From assembly GCF_004379255.2 (NCBI RefSeq), contig NC_056034.1:32367262-32431261 (forward strand): a DNA stretch of 64,000 nt, in the 5' to 3' direction. The position numbers and the translations under genes are program-made. The notes under the pieces are model-generated. The model had not been told where the DNA came from, searched no databases, and saw nothing but the letters and a program-made list of their open reading frames with translations. Positions 32,744 to 46,500 of this stretch are shown piece after piece. The stretch's first letter is position 1; each line of letters begins with the position of its first letter. The stretch is from Salvia splendens (taxonomy: Eukaryota; Streptophyta; Magnoliopsida; Lamiales; Lamiaceae).

Positions 32744-34149
32744 TCAATTTGCAACTTAACAATACATAAATTACATCAAAATTAATGAATAACTTACATT
32801 ACAACTTGATGCTGAATAATCTATGTTGTAGAGTGGAGAAAAACTGTCTGCCTTTTACTTACTAAATCTGAAATCTGCAAGTACGAAAGAATTAAAGAAA
32901 CATGTCAAAATTAGCATAACAGTATAACACTTTCTTCTTCTACACAGCAGCAGCGGCTGCCATTTAACAGCTACATTTAATCTGAAATTCAATTGACAGA
33001 ATCTGGAAAAAAATTTAATTGAGAGAATCTGTCAATCTGGAAAAAAATTCATTGATAGATGTTGTGTTATTTCTTCAAACGCTTACGGCTTACACGAATT
33101 AAACAAGATTGGGTAAAATCATGTAACTGAATAATACTTATAGACAAAAAAAAATCATACTCCACTGTATAAGAATAAAATTATTACTACTATTTGTTTT
33201 TATTTGCATATAAATTTGGTCAAAATGGATACACATAGATCACACAAACTAATTACAGTTTGATAGACCTATAAGGTAAACATTTACCTACACAACACCA
33301 TACTTCATAGCTCATATGCAATGCCAAAATATATTTTGCTCGCTTCCAATTTCAATAGCAATAGAACCAACAAATATTGATTTACAACAAACCGTGATAT
33401 TCCCATATCCACATAAATTTGGTCAAAATGGATATATAGAGGGATCAAACAAACTAATTGCAGTTTCAAAGTGTTATTCAGAAATCTACTCCTACAAATT
33501 TGATCTGCTCCGATAGGTGCATTGTTATAACCTAACTTTTTCTCGTCAAACACTTTGCAGTCGAATTTGAACAAAATAATTAATGCACAGACATTTAATT
33601 GCAATAGCTAGAATGATTTTAGGGTCCATACCCACGAATCTATTCGATTCATGGATTTGAGGAATAAGAGGTAATACCTTAAGCGGTGGCGAGTCGGCGG
33701 TGGGGCGAGGGGCGACAGGCGACGGGGCGAGGGCCGACAGGAGCTGGCGAGGGGCGACGGGGTGACGAGGCGACCGGCGACAGAGGACGATGGAGTTGGT
33801 GGTGGATTGGTGGAGGGATTTAGGGTTAGAGGGAGAGGAGAGTTGGACGATGGAGGCGGCGGATTACTCAATTGAGATTTAGGCAATTACTCAATTAGGG
33901 CAATTACTTTTTAGTCTTTTAGTTATAATTAAATAATAGTAATATTAATATATATATATATATAATATAAATAATTAAATAAATTCGGTTTTTCGATTTT
34001 TTTTCTTCGCCCGAACCGAATCGAAAAACCAAAATTTTTTATTTTCAAAACCGAACCGAACCGAAAAATCGAAATAACCGAACCGAATTTCAAAATTTCA
34101 GTTTGGTTCGGTTCGGATATTCGGTTTCCGATTTTTTTGCTCACCCCTA
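32744..34149 (-). mobile_element. hAT element terminal half, non-coding
   Basis: This lies upstream of the transposase. It includes an imperfect duplication (33214-33262 and 33417-33465, both starting AATTTGGTCAAAATGGATA), a GC-rich array of GGCGAGGGGCGAC-like units (about 33685-33790) and a region dense in CCGAACCGAA / TTCGGTTCGG words (33985-34130). It ends TGCTCACCCCTAA (34137-34149), which read inwards (TTAGGGGTGAGCA) is a typical plant hAT terminus. No matching left terminus was found, so the element is truncated on that side. Confidence 0.6.
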
Positions 34150-35149
34150 ATGGAAACCATCCCAAATTTTTAGGCATGTATATAGCCTTCTTAGTTCTCA
34201 TATATATGTACACATGTATACACACATTAACACGTAACGTATTTTCATTGTAAACACTAATTTATTTAAAAAAAATGGTTGTAACATTCCACCACCAATT
34301 TTTTTGTTAACACTGCTTTTATTTTATATTGATATATATATATATTAAATTAAATTTATTTATTTGATGGAATTGTTTTTTCTTTTTTATTGATATAGAC
34401 ATTAATTAAATTTTGTTAGCATTGCACACAATAAGTTAACTATACGAATGACTATACAATGTATTTTTTATCATTACATATTTTAATATCAATTTAAGAA
34501 ATTAAAATACTGATTCAAATGGAGTATAAGGATAACAGTCTTATTTTTATATAATTAATGAGATTTTGTTAACAATGAAACATCAACTATAAAACTAAGA
34601 AAATAAACTTTAGTAGACATAATTTTGTACATATAGTCTTTTATAGTAACTCAACTATAAAAAATAATTACAAAGTAACGAAGATAAAAAAAACTTGAAG
34701 ATGCACAAAGACATACTCAATAACATACTTGCTTAGCTAAAATCAAATTTTGATGCATACGATTCTACGAAATTATGACGTGAAGCATAAAATATGAATA
34801 AATATTTACTCAAGTTATAACTTATGTACTGAAGTTATAAAATATGAAGCTTGTGCATATACTCCGTATGTATACATAATACTGTTAGTATATGGGAATT
34901 ATAGAAATTTTCATAAATAATCACATTTTTAACTTTAAAATTCATTTGGCCATGTATGCTCCAGCTGGAAGTGGGACCTACTATAATTCCATTTGGCAAA
35001 GAAATATTGGTGAGACACACATTGCTTATGTGGTATACCTATTTTTCTCTCCTCAAATTCCAGTTGGTGCTTTGCTCAGACGCAATATTTCTCCGCGGCA
35101 GGCAGCTGCGATCGGGATCTCAACACTTTCATCCCACAGTTCATCAACA
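34150..35149 (+). promoter_or_regulatory. Intergenic and 5' region of small membrane-protein gene
   Basis: AT-rich, no gene. The last 150 bp become GC-rich and lead to the start codon at 35150, so they are the likely promoter-proximal part and leader. No single element is clear enough to name. Confidence 0.4.
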
Positions 35150-35503
35150 ATGCCCGTAAGTTCTTCCATTTCTCCTATCTACGTTACGATTGATCGATTT
35201 TAATATGCATTTACTCAGATCCGAGGTTGAACCCTACTTATTCCGTGGAATTCTTCCCAATTCACATGCCAATGTCGATTCTTCGCGCTTAATTTCCGTG
35301 ACAGTCTGATGTAATCGATTAATTTGGTGATTCTGTGGATGCAGTTTAGGGAAGCCGTGGAGTTGGAGGTGGAGCCTCCGAGCGTAGGTCGGTATTTGAT
35401 CGGAGCGGCGATAATGATGCTTGGAGTGGTGTTGCTTGTTGGCTACATGATGTTTCGTAACAAAAGAGTTCCTTCCTCTTCCTCCTACTCCAAACAGACG
35501 TAG
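35150..35503 (+). CDS. Small single-span membrane protein, 54 residues, two exons
   Basis: Exon 1 is only six coding bases (35150-35155, Met-Pro) before a GTAAG donor; exon 2 is 35345-35503 after a GCAG acceptor. The protein begins MPFREAVELEVEPPSVGRYL, has one hydrophobic segment (about residues 19-40, GAAIMMLGVVLLVGYMMF) and ends in a basic, serine-rich tail NKRVPSSSSYSKQT. I recognise the pattern as a conserved plant protein of unknown function; the VGYMMFRNKRVPSSSSYSKQ tail is characteristic. The short acidic N-terminus and basic C-terminus suggest the tail faces the cytosol. The start is chosen because only this ATG-GTAAG exon gives the conserved MPxRE beginning. Confidence 0.8.
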
Positions 35504-37515
35504 GTCTGCCTGCCTTTCTCGTATTATTGGAAGTATCGTTGTTTTGACTCTTTTCCCTTCCTTCCATTTTATAGGAGGATTATAATAGAAAACTGTTTTT
35601 TCTGATTTTGTGGCGTGGCTATGTTTGTTTCTGGATTCTAGGTTTTGTTTGTCTTTGATTTAATTAACTGATTCTTCTGGTTGAATCAAGCTTTTAGCTA
35701 AAGATGCAATAAGGCTTGTGCCTTTAGTTAGTTGGACATTTGTGTTTCTGGTTGCAGGATTAGTCCTTAGTGTCGAACTAGTCCGTAATTCTGTGTGGAT
35801 TTTGAGTATGCCTGATGTGCTTATCCACATACGATCGCTTATGTAAGAGTTTAGTGGTAAGCTACTTGAGATTTATAGGTCAATTAATGTTTTTCTTGCA
35901 GGAACAAGGTTTTGATATAGAGGTGTGTTTTGGATGCCTGGAATTAATGTTTAGTCACGGGCAAGGTGGTACAGTTTGAAGGAAAGGTGGAGAATGGATT
36001 TTGATTTTTGGTAACACTGCAAATTGCCTGTACATGTTAGAAAGTATACTGGTTTTGACATATTGAGCTGTTAGTTTTGACACCTGCCATATTTTATGGT
36101 CAATTTGCGGTTTGTGAAGATGTATGGTTCGACTGCATTCATCCTAATTTGTGGACAGATTATCCAAAATATCACTTGACGTTTTTCTATTGTTCCTAGT
36201 ACTTGTATATTCTTGAAAATTGACATTATGTGTCCCATGTTTACCTGTTTGGTTGTTTTGGTCTGAGTATCACTTCTCTTGCATTAGAAAATTGATGTCT
36301 TGACTGATTGCCCTATTTTTGTATCTATGTAATGTTGCTTTATCTGGGTTTATCATTCATTCAGAGTAGAAATGGAATGGTCACGACATATAGGTTAATT
36401 GCCGTGATAGTATAACTTCTATATCAATGTTTGGATGCAGTTTAGTCTCCCTTCAACTGATGTCTGCAACAAAAAATGCGTTCATGAAATTTTGTAACAG
36501 AATCACTCTTCTTGGTTAAAACATCTTTCAGTGTCTTATGAGACTAATGATGCATTGGGAAGCACAGCGTAAATTCATAACTTGAGTAAGTTATACTGAG
36601 TATATTGCAATTAACTAGAATAATAGAGGTAGTCTATTTCCTGGCCATTGTAAAGTTGTAGGTTCAGTTCAATTTTTGAGGTTGGTGGTTTATATTTTTA
36701 TGGTGGCTATTATGTGATGTATATTCTCTTAACTTTTCATGTTTGAAACCAGTTCCTTAGGTTTGAGTTGACATTCTTAATATTCAATCCTCTCCTGGTC
36801 ATACAAGATCTTGTGTACCTTTTTATCTGGTATGACATCAGTGTGAATCTGTGATACAAACTTCATCTTGGATGGTCCAATTTGTTTGTATATTCTTTTT
36901 CCATAGGTTAAGTTTGAAGTTTGGCTACAATTTAAACTGCCTTGTTTTCATTTTAATGACTTGTAAAGTTGTACAATACATCCTTTATTTTCTGCTTAAT
37001 CTGTGTTGGAATGTCACTATTGTTTTTTGGCTTCTCCATTGATGTTTCTGCACTCAAGGTGCTTGCATCATCTTCAGCTGTTCATGCGATCATTACCTAA
37101 TATACAACTCAGTTTTGAAGGAAATGTGGAGTGTCTACAAGGAGATATGTCTGATGCTTCTAGCTGGCCTTTGTCATATCCAAGACTGGCTGCGCTAAAC
37201 CATGCTCGCGCATGTGTGTTGATTCTTTGAGATTGTTTAGTAGTACTATTTGTGACTATTAGGCGACCCAAAGATAAATGCACAATGCTGCCATTTGATC
37301 ACCCAACCTTCTTATTCGTTTGATACTTGAAAGTATAAGTGCCAATATAAATAACTGTTATATTAAAAACTACCGTTGAAAAAATCAGTTTTTCTTTCCC
37401 TAACCAAGATATTCCAATCTAGGTTGAAAGAACTGAACATTCAATCCTGGGACGGATGAACGAACAAAAAACCTAACGCTTTAGATGAATGTTCAAGACA
37501 GTTGCCTCCCAGCCT
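35504..37515. other. Intergenic region / 3' ends of flanking genes
   Basis: The left part probably holds the 3' UTR of the small membrane-protein gene, perhaps with an intron; the right edge is the 3' UTR of PSD1. The short open frames here have no recognisable product. Confidence 0.4.
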
Positions 37516-40500
37516 TTAAGATTGATTCCACCTACCCAGTGGTTCTCCCATACGGATTCTATCGCCTCTCTTGATACAAAATCTGAAGTCGGACGAGCTT
37601 TCTTTGACGATACCAGATTGGGAAATAGGAGCTTGGAAGACCAACACCACGGTTGATCCCATGTTAAAAGCAGCTACCTGTTTGTAATAATGACAATATC
37701 CAGTTCCAGAGCATGAATACTAGAATGAAGAAAATAAGAAGCATCCAGAGCATAAACACTAGCATGAAGAAAGACAGACACCACATTATAAATGTTTCCT
37801 AGTTAAGATAAATGAGCTCAATGCCTCATACCTCATCTCCTTTCCTTAGTGGCACTCCTGTGCCTTCAGGTTCATATAATCGTTCATCTGGCGGCAATGA
37901 ATGAATCAGTTTCTTTTGGGGTTTATTTGTCTTCAGAGTTGGCTCGATGAAAAGCTGTCATTGCGTGCATACAGTGTTAGAACACAGTAGTATATCATGT
38001 GAGAATCTGAGATAACACTTTGTAAAGACATGGGTGCATCATGAGAATCCTAGTGTTTAAATATCATATTAAGTAACAAATGGTATATTTTCCAAGCTTA
38101 CTGATCACAGTTCACAGAGAATCCCACCCCTCCATCTCCTAGTTTGTAATGATTCATCCTAGCATTTCCAATAAGGCTAAATATTTCACTTTTCATTTTT
38201 AAAGGTTTACAAGAAAAAGAAAAGGATCTACACATACTAAGAATAACATCTAAACATAATTAACTTCAAAGTAAACTTATGAGAAGGAAAAGAAAAACCT
38301 TACTGACACCTAATTCTCACACTATTTTTCCTGAACCTATTCATCAGAATTCAGAATCCAGGATAAAACATGACCAATCTCCGTACTATGTAGGGACAAA
38401 CAACTAAGAAATTAAGACAATCAAGGAAGTCAGAACCTCAATGGAACCGATATTTGTTGCACCAATTGCTGCCATAGCCATATAGCCTTGTTTCCATCGA
38501 CCTTCAAGCACTACCTGGTTATCAATATCAGATGTCAGCATATTTGGTTGAAGAATATAAGCTAATACTGTATAAGCATTTTTTAAGGACTATACTGCCT
38601 GCTTCAATTAATATGCTATATATCTAGGGGGTGTTCGGTTTGCAAAATTGTATCCGGGATTAAATTTGTAGTGTGTTTGGTTCAAGAGATTCAATCCACT
38701 TCTCAATCCTAGATGGATAATCATGGGATAATTAGTCATAGCTAACCCCTATGACTAAAATAATCTCACAACTTAATCCTATATTATATTTTGGTACTAT
38801 TTTATCTTGGAAACCGAACACCACCCTTGTAAGCAGGATTCAGAGAAGTCAAATGCGCACACAGTTGCACAGTTTGCTCTTAGTCTATATTACCTTCTCA
38901 ACTTTAGTAACTAAACCTTACTAGTAGTATTTCATTGGAACAGGGGGTGAAGAGCAAGAAACAACTTGTTATAGAATATGACACTCGGATGTTTGACCAC
39001 TTGATCGAAGTGCAAAATCAGGTCTAAATTCATGACGTATAGATTTTATTTTTCTCTGGTTGGCATGGTAGTTAGTGGTTGGGAAACAAATCAAAGTTAA
39101 TATCAGACTTTATTATTTATCAAATTCCACATGGCCATCAACGCGAATTACAAAATGCATAGGGTGATATGGCCATGAGTTTATTGGACCATGATCAGAG
39201 TAAGCTTCACAAATCACAACGATTTATAATGGCCCCATGTGCCCAAGTAGTTGATTGGTAACTCTTCTTGACTTTGGACTAAGATCTCTAGCTGGTGAAA
39301 TATGCTTCAGCAAATTGAAGTGCCGCTCTCGATAAGATATGACTCAGGAGCGGAGTGAGCAAGTGTGCACAGAGAAAGTTAATGCAGATGCTCGGTCAAG
39401 ACACCGCGCTTCTTAAATCCACTGGATCACTAGGTCCAGGAACTCAAGGAACACAGAGTGTTTCTGTCGTTGGACACACTCGACTCCCCTTCAACAATTA
39501 AAATCCCTCAACCCCAAATACTATGGATTAGTATAGGGAAGCGGGGTCGATCCCACGAAGATGGATTCGTAAGGTAGTGCTTAGAGACTCTGGAAACAAG
39601 CGGCTGCTGCCACGCAAAGGGTTGAGAATTTTACCTAACTCTAGTCCTAGGCACGAAATGTAAATGCTAGACCTAGGAAACTGTAAACACACTGACAGCA
39701 AACATCGTCATGACCGTGAGGTATTAAAATCACTTCATAGACCGTGTAAACGATTCACTAATTAAGACTAGACAGAGAGAATAAAAGCAGTGGGGACCAT
39801 GACTCCAAATATAGCAAGTATGGTAAAAGCTGCAAACAACCAACTCATGCCCTGACTAACAACGACATGCATTTTCCTAACCGACTCAAATACGTAAACG
39901 GAGAAAACAGAGCACATACCTAGATTCAAACAGAATATAGAAATCAGGACGCCGGAAACTTGCTACGAATCGGAAATGCATCAGATCGACATAAACTAGG
40001 CGAAGCGAAATGAAAACACGTAAACTAGGCATGAAATTAAATCAACACTGCTCAGATTCACGTCGGGTGCTTAATCCACTCCGTATCCAAGCCATCCGAA
40101 CTCAACAACCATCAAAATCAACTCCATAACTCCGATTCTTACAGATCTGCTCCGATCAACTCCGAATTCCAACAATCACAGACAATCCTACAATATCAGC
40201 AAGACAAAACCCCGATTCATCCACAAACAAACTCCATTCTCCCAGATCCAACCACGAACCTGCAATAATCCACGAAAACAACCAACTCCAACAATTCCAA
40301 CTCCAGCATTCAAGTGAACACAATCAACAAACAGAAATCAACACAATCAACATAAGCGAAAACGAAACCTGCATTAAGATAAGAGAAATATTCAGCAAAG
40401 AAACAGAGGACCGAGCTTCGAACAGCGGAGCTCGGCGAAATCAGTAAAGTACGAAAACGGAAATTAAAATTGTTTCTTCGCCCCACAGAAGGACGGTGTT

Positions 40501-43500
40501 ACAACCCACAAACACTTCCGAGAAAACTAAACGTGAACCCCAGTGTGAACCCGAGATCCTCCGCGATTTAGAACCCAAGTGTGTGAAAAGTGAACTTAAG
40601 CTACAGGCTGTTAGAGAGGCATCCAACCGAGAAGGTCCCTCCAGCTTGCATGCTTCTTCCTTTTATAGATGCGGACATAGCCTTCTAGAGTCTTCGTAGA
40701 AATCCCTATTCTACCCTTCAACTCCGAGGCTTCCTCCGTCAAGCAATTTTCTTCATAATGTCCACTCTTTCGCCAGTTTCCTAGGACCATGCAAGCGTCC
40801 TCTTCCTTTCCTGGATCTAGCGAAAACCTTCACACACCTGGCTTTAAACATGCGTTAGACCCAGCGTTTTCACGAAATAAAATCCCTAGACCGATGCATG
40901 AAATTAGCCTTATCAAACTGCTCACACTTAAACCATGCTTGTCCTCAAGTATGAAAGACAAGAAAAGAAATAAGGCGAATTTCAATGCACGGTCCCCAAG
41001 TACGACTCTACAAACAAAAACAGACTCCTAGACCTAGACAACTAACAGACTCAAAAAAGAAAACATCACAAAAACAAAATACAACAAACATAACAGATAA
41101 ACATGAACTAGTTTCAACTTTTAGGCGACCGTCCTCACAAGCTTAAGTTCAATCCGATCGTCTACAGTCTTCAAATCTTCCCCCTTCCTTCTTCTATCTA
41201 AAAGGTCTGTCAGTTCGTCAAGATACCCTTTGATTTCCCAGCGGTTTGGTTCGCTCGATCACTCATTCCTCACCAGGGATGTTAGGATCAACACGCTCCA
41301 CAGTTAAAGTTATACCACTGATGCGTCGGGTTATGAGAGTTTTTCCCTTCTTTCTTCTCCTTTTTTTTTCTGGGTCAGGTTGCGATTGCTTTCTGCCCTT
41401 GAGGATAATGATTCTTCTTTTCTGTTTATTTTTTCCTGTATTATATCCCCTTTTCCCTGGACTTCGTCTAGATTATACCTCCTGTTCTGGACTTCGTCCA
41501 GCTTATACCTCCATAACCCATTTTTTCTCCTTCATACTCTACTCCCTAAGCATCAAGTGGTAGCCCATTTTACATGTTAGCACAAAAAGTGTTTAGGCTT
41601 ATAACTCACTCTTATAGTAGGGTTGCACAGCTAGGTTATCTAAGGCTTTTTCCATCGTCCTAACTTCATTCAGACCGCTTTTAGTTTATTAAGGAAGAAG
41701 GTGTCAAAGTTGACATGCATTCTCTCTTTAATCGCTCTCACTAAGGGAAACTTGCCTTATTATCTTGCTAGCTCATGCGAAACACACATCCTAAAGACTC
41801 TAAAACAGAAAAACAGACACCATACTTACTCCCCCCGCCCTCTTCACTCAAGCTTGTCCCCAAGCTATCCTAGTGAAGGGGGGAAAAGGAAGTAAGAACA
41901 GCAGACAGAAACATGAAACAAAAACAAACAAGGCGCACAAACAAAACAAACTTCTCACACTTAGACCGAACATCGGACTAAGTGGGAGAAGGCACAACAT
42001 ACAAAACCAAGACATGCAAGACAAAACAACCCCTTCTCACACTTAGACCAAAAATTGGGCTAATTGTAGAAGGGTATAACACATATATACAAAACAAAGC
42101 ATGCTGGCACATAAAAACACAAACGCAAGAAAAATGAAAAGTAAAGGACAGAAAAGTAAAGGTTACATGGTTTGGGAGATTAATTTGGGGTCTGGCCCCC
42201 CAAATTTTTGTAGTAGGTCAGCCATGAATGCCGCCACGTTAGAATCGGCGGATCCTGAAGTGTTTCCGGTGTTCTGCTTGTTATCCATGAAGAATTCTGT
42301 ACAAATTTTGACAAAAACTTGGAGAGAAATTTTCTTGGATTAGGGTTAGAAAAAGAAAACCTAGAGAGAAATTTGAGGAATTCTGGATGTAGAGAGAGAG
42401 TGAGTAAGGAAAAATAAAAGGAGAACACGGTTATTAGCCGATAGGTATGGGAGAGGACGATTTTGCAGGCAGTTGGCAGGCATGACGCTAGCGACTGTAC
42501 GCCTCCCCATAAAGGTGTCCATTGAAATTCGAACCGGTGCCAACTCCCTCCAAAATTTTACTCCTCAATTCCCTGCCCCAGTAAATACTCTCTGCAGAAC
42601 TACACATAAAAAAAATCAAACTAGAAAAATGAAACGCCAGACCCCCCAGGTCTAGGATATGACAATATCAAAAACATTCCCAAGGAGTCTAGTATTTCAA
42701 AAATATTTTTGGAAGATTATTTTTTTTCTGATTTGTTTGGGTTTTCTTGATTTAAGGAAAACAATTAAATATTTACAAATTGTGTTCAAGTGTTCTCACG
42801 ATTCCTAGGTCAGGTCATGGTAAAACTTCTTGGATACTGGACCTAGGAAGTCCTTAAGAACACTCTCTTCCTAGTCCGATCAGGCGATATCAGGGAGTGC
42901 GCGTAGTGGCATTTCGTCCACTACACACAGCTCCGAGTTATCCCTAAATACCTTCACACGATGACCGTTGACAAGAAAAGAAGTTGAGTTTGAAGCACTT
43001 CCCTGGATCTCTACTGCTCCATTTGCACGAAGACTCACAATAGTGTATGGTCCAGTCCATTTGGACTTCAGCTTACCAGGCATTAACTTGAGCCGGGATT
43101 GGAACAGGAGAACTTTCTGCCCAACTTGCAGTTCCTTGGTCCGGAGATTCTTATCATGCCAAAGCTTGGTCTTTTCTTTGTACCACATCGCTGATTCGTA
43201 AGACTCAAGCCTCAATTCTTCCAACTCCTGGAGCTGCAGTTTCCTCTCTCCCTCACAGGCTTGAGGATTCATATTAATCTCCTTGACTGCCCAGTAGACA
43301 TTCCAATGGGCGTTTTATATGCTGTTCTGTATGCCCATAGTGCGTCATCAAGTCTCTTACTCCAGTCCTTCCTTGACGGATTAACCGTCTTTTCCAGAAT
43401 CGCTTTGATTTCCCTGTTTGATATTTCAGCTTGCCCATTTGATTGAGGATGATATGGTGTGGAAAGGCGATGGTGAACTCCGTATTTTCTTATTAGAGCT

Positions 43501-46500
43501 TCAATAGTCCGGTTACGGAAATGCGTCCCATTATCATATATTATAGCTCTGGGCACTCCGTACCTATTAAACATGTTAGCTCTAAGAAATTTCGCTACCT
43601 CTTTGGCTTCACACGATGTGGTCGCCTTGGCCTCTATCCACTTTGAAACATAGTCAACTGCCACAAGTATGTATGCGTTCCCGTATGAAGACGGAAATGG
43701 ACCCATGAAATCCATTCCCCAGACATCGAAGATCTCACACACAATCACTGGAACTTGTGGCATTTCGTCCTTCCTGGAGATTCCCCCTGTCTGTTGATAC
43801 CTCTCACAGTTCTGGCAAAACTCGAAAGCATCCTTATGCAACGTAGGCTAGTAAAATCCACTATCTAACACCTTCCTTGCGGTCTTCCTAGGTCCAAAGT
43901 GACCTCCTCAAGCTAGGGTATGGCAATGATTCAGCACATCCCTATGTTCCCACTCCGGAATACACCTCCGGATTATTTGGTCGGCTCCCATTCGCCACAA
44001 ATATGGGTCATCCCAGTAATAGTACTTAGCCTCGCTCTTCAACTTCATCTTCTGGGCCCGGGAGATTACTTGGGAACTGGGCACCTCTCCAGTGACTAAG
44101 TAATTTGCCAGGTCAGCGAACCATGGCTCATCGTTTTGATGACATTTCCCTTTTTTGGCTTCCCCTGGACCTGTTAACGCCATAATCTCTTCCCAGCTGA
44201 TAGGTCGAGGAAATTCTTTCACATAGTACAAATGTTCCTCGGGGAATGCATCCGGTATTGCTTCCTCGGTCTCCCCTAGAAATATCCTACTCAGATGATC
44301 GGCCACCTTATTTTCTGTCCCCTTTTTATCTCTGACTTCCCAATCGAATTCCTGCAAAAAGCAATACCCAACGGATTAATCTCGGTTTGGATTCTTTCTT
44401 CGCCAACAGGTACTTTATAGCCGCGTGGTCGGTGAAGACTATCACCCTCGACCCAAGCAAGTACGGGCGAAATTTCTCAAATGAGTACACTACCGCCAGC
44501 ATTTCCTTTTCAGTAGTGTCATAATTTCTCTGACCCTGATTCAACGTTTTTGAAGCATAAAAGATCACATAGCTTTTTCCCATCGACTCTTTGACCTAGC
44601 ACCGCTCCCACGGCATAGTCGCTTGCGTCACACATAATTTCAAAGGGTAGATTCCAGTTGGGCGCTCTAATAATGGGAGCAGATACTAGCCTATCCTTTA
44701 ACAACTGAAAAGCATTTTTGCACTCCTCATCAAAGACAAAATCAACATCGTTATGCAACATGTGAGTGAGTGGCTGAGCAATTTTTGCGAAATCATTTAT
44801 GAACCTCCTATAGAATCCTGCGTGCCCTAGGAATCCTCTTACCTCCTTCTGATTCGTCGGGTAAGGCAGTTTTGAGATCACATCAATCTTCGCCTGGTCT
44901 ACCTGTATCCCTCTTTCCGAGACTACACCTAAGACAGTTCCTTCAGGGTCCATAAAGTGGCATTTTTCGAAATTCAAAACCAAATGTTTTTCCTGGCACC
45001 TTCTCAATACCACATCCAAACTTGCCAAACATGAGTCAAATGAATTCCCGTACACAGTGAAGTCATCCATAAAAATCTCGATGCAATCCTCCAGGAAATC
45101 CAAGAAGATACTCATCATACACCGCTGAAAGGTGCCTGGCGCATTGCACAGACCAAACGGCATCCGTCTATAAGCATACGTTTCAAAGGGACACGTGAAA
45201 GTTGTCTTCTCCTGATCCTCGGGATCCACATAGATTTGAAAATACCCACTATACCCGTCTAGGAAACAGAAATATTGTCTGCCCGCCAGCCTTTCCAGCA
45301 TCTGGTCAATGAAAGGTAGAGGGAAATGGTCTTTCTTGGTCGCTTCATTTAACTTCCTATAATCGATGCACATCCTCCACCCAGTTACTAGTCTAGTGGG
45401 CACCAATTCATTCTTGTCGTTCTTTACCACCTGAATTCCTGACTTCTTGGGTACCATATGTACTGGACTAACCCATTCACTGTCTGGTATGGAATAAATG
45501 ATTCCTAGGGAGAGCAACTTCAATACTTCCTTCAGCACTTCCTCCCTCATGTTCGGATTCAATTTGCGCTGAGGATCTCTGCATGCTTTTGCTCCTTCCT
45601 CCAAGTTGATGTGATGCATGCACAGATCGGGGCTGATTCCTACCAAGTCAGAGAGTGTCCACCCAATAGCCTTCTTGTTTCTTCGAATTACCTTCAGCAA
45701 TTCCTCTTCTTGTCCTTCGGTCAAGTTGCTGTTAATAATCACAGAGAAATTTTCATTCCCCTCCAGATACGCATACTTGAGCCCAGGTGGAAGTGTTTTT
45801 AACTCTTTCTTGGGAACGTCTTTTTCCTGGGGCAAGGGATTTTTTTCTGTTGCTTCCGTTGTCATTCCCTTCGTCGACCCAGCAGAACCTTCCACACTCG
45901 CCACATAAGGTGTATTCCTCGACCTAGCTATCTCCGGGTTTGCACAGAATTCCAGAATTGCTTCAGCTAACTCTTCATCTGATAACTCACTTGTGTTCAT
46001 TGCTTGACACCAACTGGCCACTTCTCTATCAATGGCATGACTCATCTCGGAATTCTCAATCTGTCCCTGCATTAATTCGGTCTCAAGATATTCCTGGACC
46101 AAGGGGTTAATAACATCCATAGCATGCAGATTTTCAACGTCAAGAGGTTTCTTCATTGCCTCATCTACACTGAATGTATATTTCTCCTCATTATAGTCAA
46201 GGCAAATTGTTCCATCAAAAACATCAATGATAGTCTTAGCGGTACGTAGGAAAGGTCTCCCTAAAAGTACTCCGCCAGACTCTGCGGACTCATTATCACT
46301 CATCTTAATCACATGGAAATCAGCCGGATACAAGAAGTTATGTACCTTGACTATCACATTCTCAAGTACCCCTTCAGGACAGATGCATGACCTGTCCGCC
46401 AATTGGATCACAACCTTCGTGTCCACCATGCCTACCCCCACTAATTTCTTGTATATGGAAAGTGGTAACACATTTATGGATGCACCTAAATCGCACATAA

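Noticed and set aside
36851..37283. Short open frames between the small membrane-protein gene and PSD1
   Set aside because: No motif, no splice context and AT-rich composition; chance frames or UTR sequence.
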